NCBI GenBank assembly: GCA_032622095.1
Contig: CP136064.1
Location: forward strand, 189,895,794-189,959,793
Length of the DNA stretch: 64,000 bases
DNA from: Siphonodentalium dalli
Lineage: Eukaryota > Mollusca > Scaphopoda > Gadilida > Siphonodentaliidae
Direction of reading: 5' to 3'
Numbering within the stretch: position 1 is the stretch's first letter; every line of letters starts with the position of its first letter. A program made the position numbers and the translations under genes. This document shows, one piece after another, positions 63,091 to 64,000 of the stretch. Below the pieces are notes generated by a model that saw only the letters and a list, made by a program, of their open reading frames with translations, did not search any database and was not told the DNA's origin.

Positions 63091-63317
63091 TTACATGGAT
63101 GTCCTCCCAAATGGCCATTTAAATGCGCTGTTACTTGGCACGCAGTACCAAGCTTGGTCTTCATATCCCGACTGAGTCATGGGAGCAGGAACGATGACAT
63201 TCACATGCCATTTGCGGGTTAACATTACTACATGTAACAAGAACGCAATATACATTGAGCGCACGAGTTGCTGATTCTCATAAATAATATATTCTGTTTC
63301 TAGATGTCCTCACATAA

Positions 63318-63740
63318 GCGATATTAACGCCCTTTATTGTTACCGTATCAGTAATAAGATAAACGTGAACGTCTTTTGTTGATTCCTTTCCAGTAGACGA
63401 ATTGTTCTATGATTTGAATGGGTCATTCTCTTGTAAAGAATGTCTATATCGAATAGTTAACGGAGTTGAATTGCAGTATGCAGTATGCAAAAAGAGAACA
63501 CAACTCGGTGCAATTAGAAGTCTTAAACCAATGTTACCGTTCCCAACGTTCCCAACGTCCATTGATAATATGCATAACTATATCGACCTCAAGAATACAA
63601 CAGGGCAAACAGTGCTCCAAATACTGTCTTCGTTTCACGCATGAAACAAACTACTGCAGCTTCTTTACACGTGCTCATGCAGTTGCTGCATTCTTCGTTA
63701 ACACAATTTTGTTTGAATATTGATGTAGGCGCGATAACTC
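63318..63740 (+). pseudogene. Second LINE fragment, homologous to 61031-61900
   Basis: GATATTAACGCCCTTTATTG, FYDLNGSFSCKE, CKKRTQL and GATAATATGCATAA are shared with the first LINE copy, without the MITE. It breaks off after about 420 bases. From 63740 to the window end I see nothing recognisable. Confidence 0.6.
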
Positions 63741-64000
63741 AAAGCTCAAGAGAAAACTGAAGGCTGCCTATTTGGTCGGCAATAATATTCCACGTAACAC
63801 CTTACACCGCTATATATAGTCAAAGAATAATATCTTTATGAGTTTCGATCTGTTTGTTATACTAGGATTAAGTATCTAGTATTGTACGCAAGATCATCAT
63901 CAGAGGCGAGCGTTTCATGTTAAAATAAATGTTAATTTAAATATGGTGACCAACTCTTGTGGATGGTGCGAGTGTAGTAGACATGCATATTAGTGTCTAT

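Noticed and set aside
1-64000. CRISPR array or bacterial/viral operon
   Set aside because: No regular short direct repeats with unique spacers and no dense co-directional genes. The repeats are transposon monomers, microsatellites and hairpins of a eukaryotic genome.

Overview
This window looks like AT-rich animal genomic DNA, most likely from a mollusc or another lophotrochozoan. The reasons are one intron-rich gene of the fibrinogen-related type that has expanded in molluscs, pearl/Helentron-like repeats ending in GACG/GACA microsatellites, decayed non-LTR retrotransposons of a kind common in molluscs, and very many short foldback elements. There is no operon-like gene packing and no bacterial signal. 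The species cannot be named from the sequence alone.

One protein-coding gene is well supported. It lies on the minus strand and covers about 39 kb (48064 down to 9100). Four coding exons (48064-47515, 17369-17250, 11273-11136, 9548-9100) join in phase 1-1-1 through AG/GT splice sites into a 418-residue protein. The protein has a signal peptide, a short Cys-Arg-Cys basic segment, a coiled-coil stalk and a complete C-terminal fibrinogen-related domain with its calcium loop and four conserved cysteines. The introns are about 30.1, 6.0 and 1.6 kb and are filled with repeats.

Layout: 1-3360 holds pearl-like core-repeat arrays and a LINE 3' end. 3360-9100 holds short foldback elements, tandem repeats and plain AT-rich DNA downstream of the gene. 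9100-48064 is the gene with its introns. 48065-57350 is the upstream flank with MITEs and diverged repeats. 57350-57760 is a 175-bp tandem array of palindromes. 58864-60038 is an intact non-autonomous hAT element with a perfect 8-bp target duplication. 60276-63800 is decayed LINE reverse-transcriptase sequence, one part of which is split by a TTAA-flanked MITE.

The most striking overall pattern is at least five sequence families of 220-530 bp that all begin and end at TTAA (15 or more copies), which suggests repeated mobilisation by a piggyBac-type (TTAA-specific) transposase. No CRISPR array, rRNA or convincing intact tRNA was seen. Most long open frames in the window are chance frames inside repeats and are not annotated.
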